From NCBI GenBank assembly GCA_963780345.1, contig CAWABU010000006.1, positions 62,001-126,000 on the forward strand: a stretch of DNA of 64,000 nt, given 5' to 3'. Positions 60,325 through 64,000 of this stretch are shown in pieces. Each line of letters opens with the position of its first letter. Positions within the stretch are counted from its first letter, which is position 1. This DNA is from PALSA-693 sp963780345 (GTDB lineage Bacteria > Actinomycetota > Acidimicrobiia > Acidimicrobiales > Palsa-688). A model generated the notes under the pieces. The model had not been told where the DNA came from and ran no database searches. It worked only from the letters and a program-made list of their open reading frames with translations. The position numbers were made by a program, and so were the translations under genes.

Positions 60325-62137
60325 CTATGGCGCCGGCGGAACGATGCGCAGGTGCAGCTCGGCCAGCTGCCGGTCGGTCACTGCACTGGGCGCCCCCATG
60401 AGCAGGTCGCGGGCCCCCTGGTTGAGCGGGAAGGCGATCACCTCCCGGAGATTGGCCTGATCCTCGAGCAGCATCAGGATGCGGTCAAAGCCGGGGGCGA
60501 TGCCGGCGTGGGGCGGCGGGCCGTAGTGGAAGGCATTCCACAAGGAAGGGAACGACTCCCGGATCCGCTCGGGCCCGTAGCCGGCGATCGCGAACGCCGC
60601 CTCCATCACCTCGGGAAGGTGGTTGCGCACGGCCCCCGACGACAGTTCCACCCCGTTGCACACCAGGTCGTACTGGTAGGCCACCACGTCGCCGGGGTCG
60701 AGCGACCGCAAGTGCCTCGAGTCCGCCCTGCGGCATCGAGAACGGGTTGTGGGAGAAGCCCCATTCGCCGGTCGCCTCGTCCCGCTCGAACATCGGAAAG
60801 TCCACCACCCAGCAGAACGACAGCACCTTCTGGTCCGCCAACCCCAGCTCCCGACCGAGCGCCGTTCGCTGTTCGCCCAGGACCGACGCGGCGGCGAGAC
60901 GCGGCCCGACCGCCACGAGCACGGCGTCGCCCGGAACGGCCCCGGCCGCGGCGATCAGGACCGCCGCCTCGTCTGGAGTCAGCTTTCTCGCCAAAGAGCC
61001 CCGTACCTCGCCCGAGGGATCGAGCTGCAGATAGGCCCCCGTGGCCCGGGTTCGACCGGCCGCGCCGACGAACTCGTCGAACCACCGCCTCGGGCGGCCC
61101 GCCGCATCGGGCGCCCGGAGGGCCCGGATGACGTGGCCGGCGGCCGGCGCCCCGCTGAACATCGGCAGCTCCGTCCGGCCCCCGACCTCCTCGGTGACAT
61201 CGCCGATCTCCAGGCCGAAACGGAGATCCGGCTTGTCGGTGCCGAAGCGATCGATGGCCTCCTCGAATCGCAGCCGGGGGAAGACCGCCGGCGCCGCTTT
61301 GGCCGAGCACTCCTTCACGATCCGGCCCATCAAACCCTCGACCTCCGCGAACACGTCCTCCTGGGTCGCGAAGGCCATCTCGAGGTCGATCTGGTAGAAC
61401 TCGCCGGGGCTCCGATCGGCGCGCGACGCCTCATCCCGGAAGCACGGAGCGATCTGGAAGTACCGCTCCACCCCGCCGACCATCAGCAGCTGCTTGAACT
61501 GCTGCGGGGCCTGCGGGAGGGCATAGAACTCGCCCGGGTAGAGGCGGCTCGGGACCAGGAAGTCCCTCGCCCCCTCCGGCGAGGACGCGGTGAGCACCGG
61601 GGTGTGCACCTCGAGAAAGCCGCGCTCGGTGAGGTGGCTCCGGACCACCTGGGCCAGCCGGGCCCGGGCGGCGAGGCGTTCGGCCAGCGGCTCCCGGCGC
61701 AGATCGAGGTAGCGGTAGCGCAGGCGGGTCTCCTCGCCGACGTCGGTGTCGCGCTCCACCGGGAACGGCAGCACGTCGGCGGCCGAGAGCACCTCGGCCG
61801 AGGCCACCACGATCTCGACTTCGCCGGTGGCCAGCTTCGGGTTGACCGTCTCGGGGGGTCGGGCGACCACCTCGCCGGCGACGCTGATCACGCTTTCCAC
61901 CCGCAGGTGGGTCAGCGTCTCGAAGGCGGCCTGGTCGGGATGGGCGACCAGTTGCACCAGCCCGCCCGGCTCCACGCCGCCAGCGTCGCGCAGGTCCAGG
62001 AACAGCAGGCCGCCATGATCCCGCTTGGCCGCCACCCAGCCGGCCAGGCGCACCGTCCGACCCACGTCGTCGATGCGCAACGACCCTCCCCGGGTATCGC
62101 GGTAGTGGTTGACGGCGAGGGGGCGGGACGGCTCCAT
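60325..62137 (-). CDS. aspS: Aspartyl-tRNA synthetase with a single frameshift
   Basis: I start at ATG 62137 (MEPSRPLAVNHYRDTRGG). The N-terminal OB domain (VRLAGWVAAKRDHGGLLFLD) and class II motifs are present: FLEVHTPVLTASSPEGARDF, LPQAPQQFKQLLMVGGVERYF, CFRDEASRADRSPGEFYQID and the bacterial GAD insert. The frame goes through WGFSHNPFSMPQGGLE, then breaks. The next frame continues as HLRSLDPGDVVAYQYDL and NGVELSSGAVRNH, to GGIAPGFDR-like motif 3 (AGIAPGFDRILMLLED) and PSAVTDRQL. One extra base near 60715 accounts for it. Since the enzyme is essential, a sequencing indel is more likely than a real mutation, unless another copy exists. Confidence 0.9.
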
Positions 62138-62260
62138 GACGACCGATGAGGCTAGCAACCGGGCGGGTGGAGCCCTCCGGCGTTGACGACCGTGACCGGA
62201 CCGTGGACCACGTCGCCCCCTCTTTTCCCCTTTTCTCCGGGAGAAGCCAGACTGGGAGGC

Positions 62261-64000
<1,740 letters not shown>

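Noticed and set aside
60749..62149. 466-residue open frame on the plus strand
   Set aside because: It is antisense to aspS, whose class II motifs are clear.

Overview
The window is high-GC DNA (roughly two-thirds G+C by eye) with many GTG and TTG starts and actinobacterial gene families: a LAL-type LuxR regulator, an R2lox-like oxidase, phiRv1/phiRv2-style phage genes, DUF4331 and a GH15 trehalase-like enzyme. It is most likely a chromosome segment of an Actinomycetota bacterium. Acidimicrobiia is a guess that the sequence alone does not prove.

1-11.4 kb is an eroded accessory zone. It holds small stand-alone enzymes (SDR, VOC, GNAT, SnoaL-like, a dimeric alpha/beta-barrel protein, a TetR regulator with a clear palindromic operator) mixed with broken genes: a TauD C-terminus, a doubly frameshifted NmrA-like reductase, a frameshifted methyltransferase, and a second methyltransferase remnant split by a complete IS256-family element. 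That IS has recognisable ends and a 9-bp target duplication.

11.4-18.8 kb is a 7.36-kb integrated element bounded by 47-bp direct repeats derived from a tRNA 3' half (Val-GAC-like). It encodes a tyrosine integrase, an excisionase, a primase-polymerase/D5-type helicase, an HK97-type capsid protein, a P27-type small terminase and small unknowns, but no portal, large terminase, tail or lysis genes. This layout fits a capsid-carrying phage satellite of the phiRv1/phiRv2 kind. Repeated GGGAGCC boxes flank both att sites, and a large nested inverted repeat lies beside the replication gene.

19-30.8 kb is mostly ordinary metabolism and transport: MFS exporter, universal stress protein, GH15 enzyme, tandem muconolactone-isomerase-like protein, DUF4331 protein, alpha/beta hydrolase with a divergent LysR regulator, an SDR without its catalytic tyrosine, a PQQ-propeller protein and a small membrane protein. 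Near 31 kb three truncated genes (thiolase, peroxiredoxin, PrmC-like methyltransferase) are packed into about 450 bp.

31.6-49.4 kb is the most striking region. I read it as an exopolysaccharide locus that joins parts of bacterial Pel to parts of the fungal galactosaminogalactan (GAG) toolkit: GalE, two PelF-like glycosyltransferases, a polytopic membrane protein coupled to one of them, two spherulin-4/Sph3-like proteins, a very large secreted Agd3-like putative deacetylase with Ig-like and propeller modules, and a GH114 (Ega3-like) lipoprotein. A sugar-nucleotide operon follows (LegB-like dehydratase, nucleotidyltransferase, frameshifted epimerase). The proposed logic is UDP-GalNAc supply, polymerisation and export by PelF plus the membrane protein, then deacetylation and trimming outside the cell.

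49.5-64 kb holds the LAL regulator, the R2lox-like protein, a hydroxyacid dehydrogenase/ThDP enzyme pair, an acyl-CoA dehydrogenase, an SDR, an unknown protein, aspS (one frameshift) and the start of aconitase, which runs off the window.
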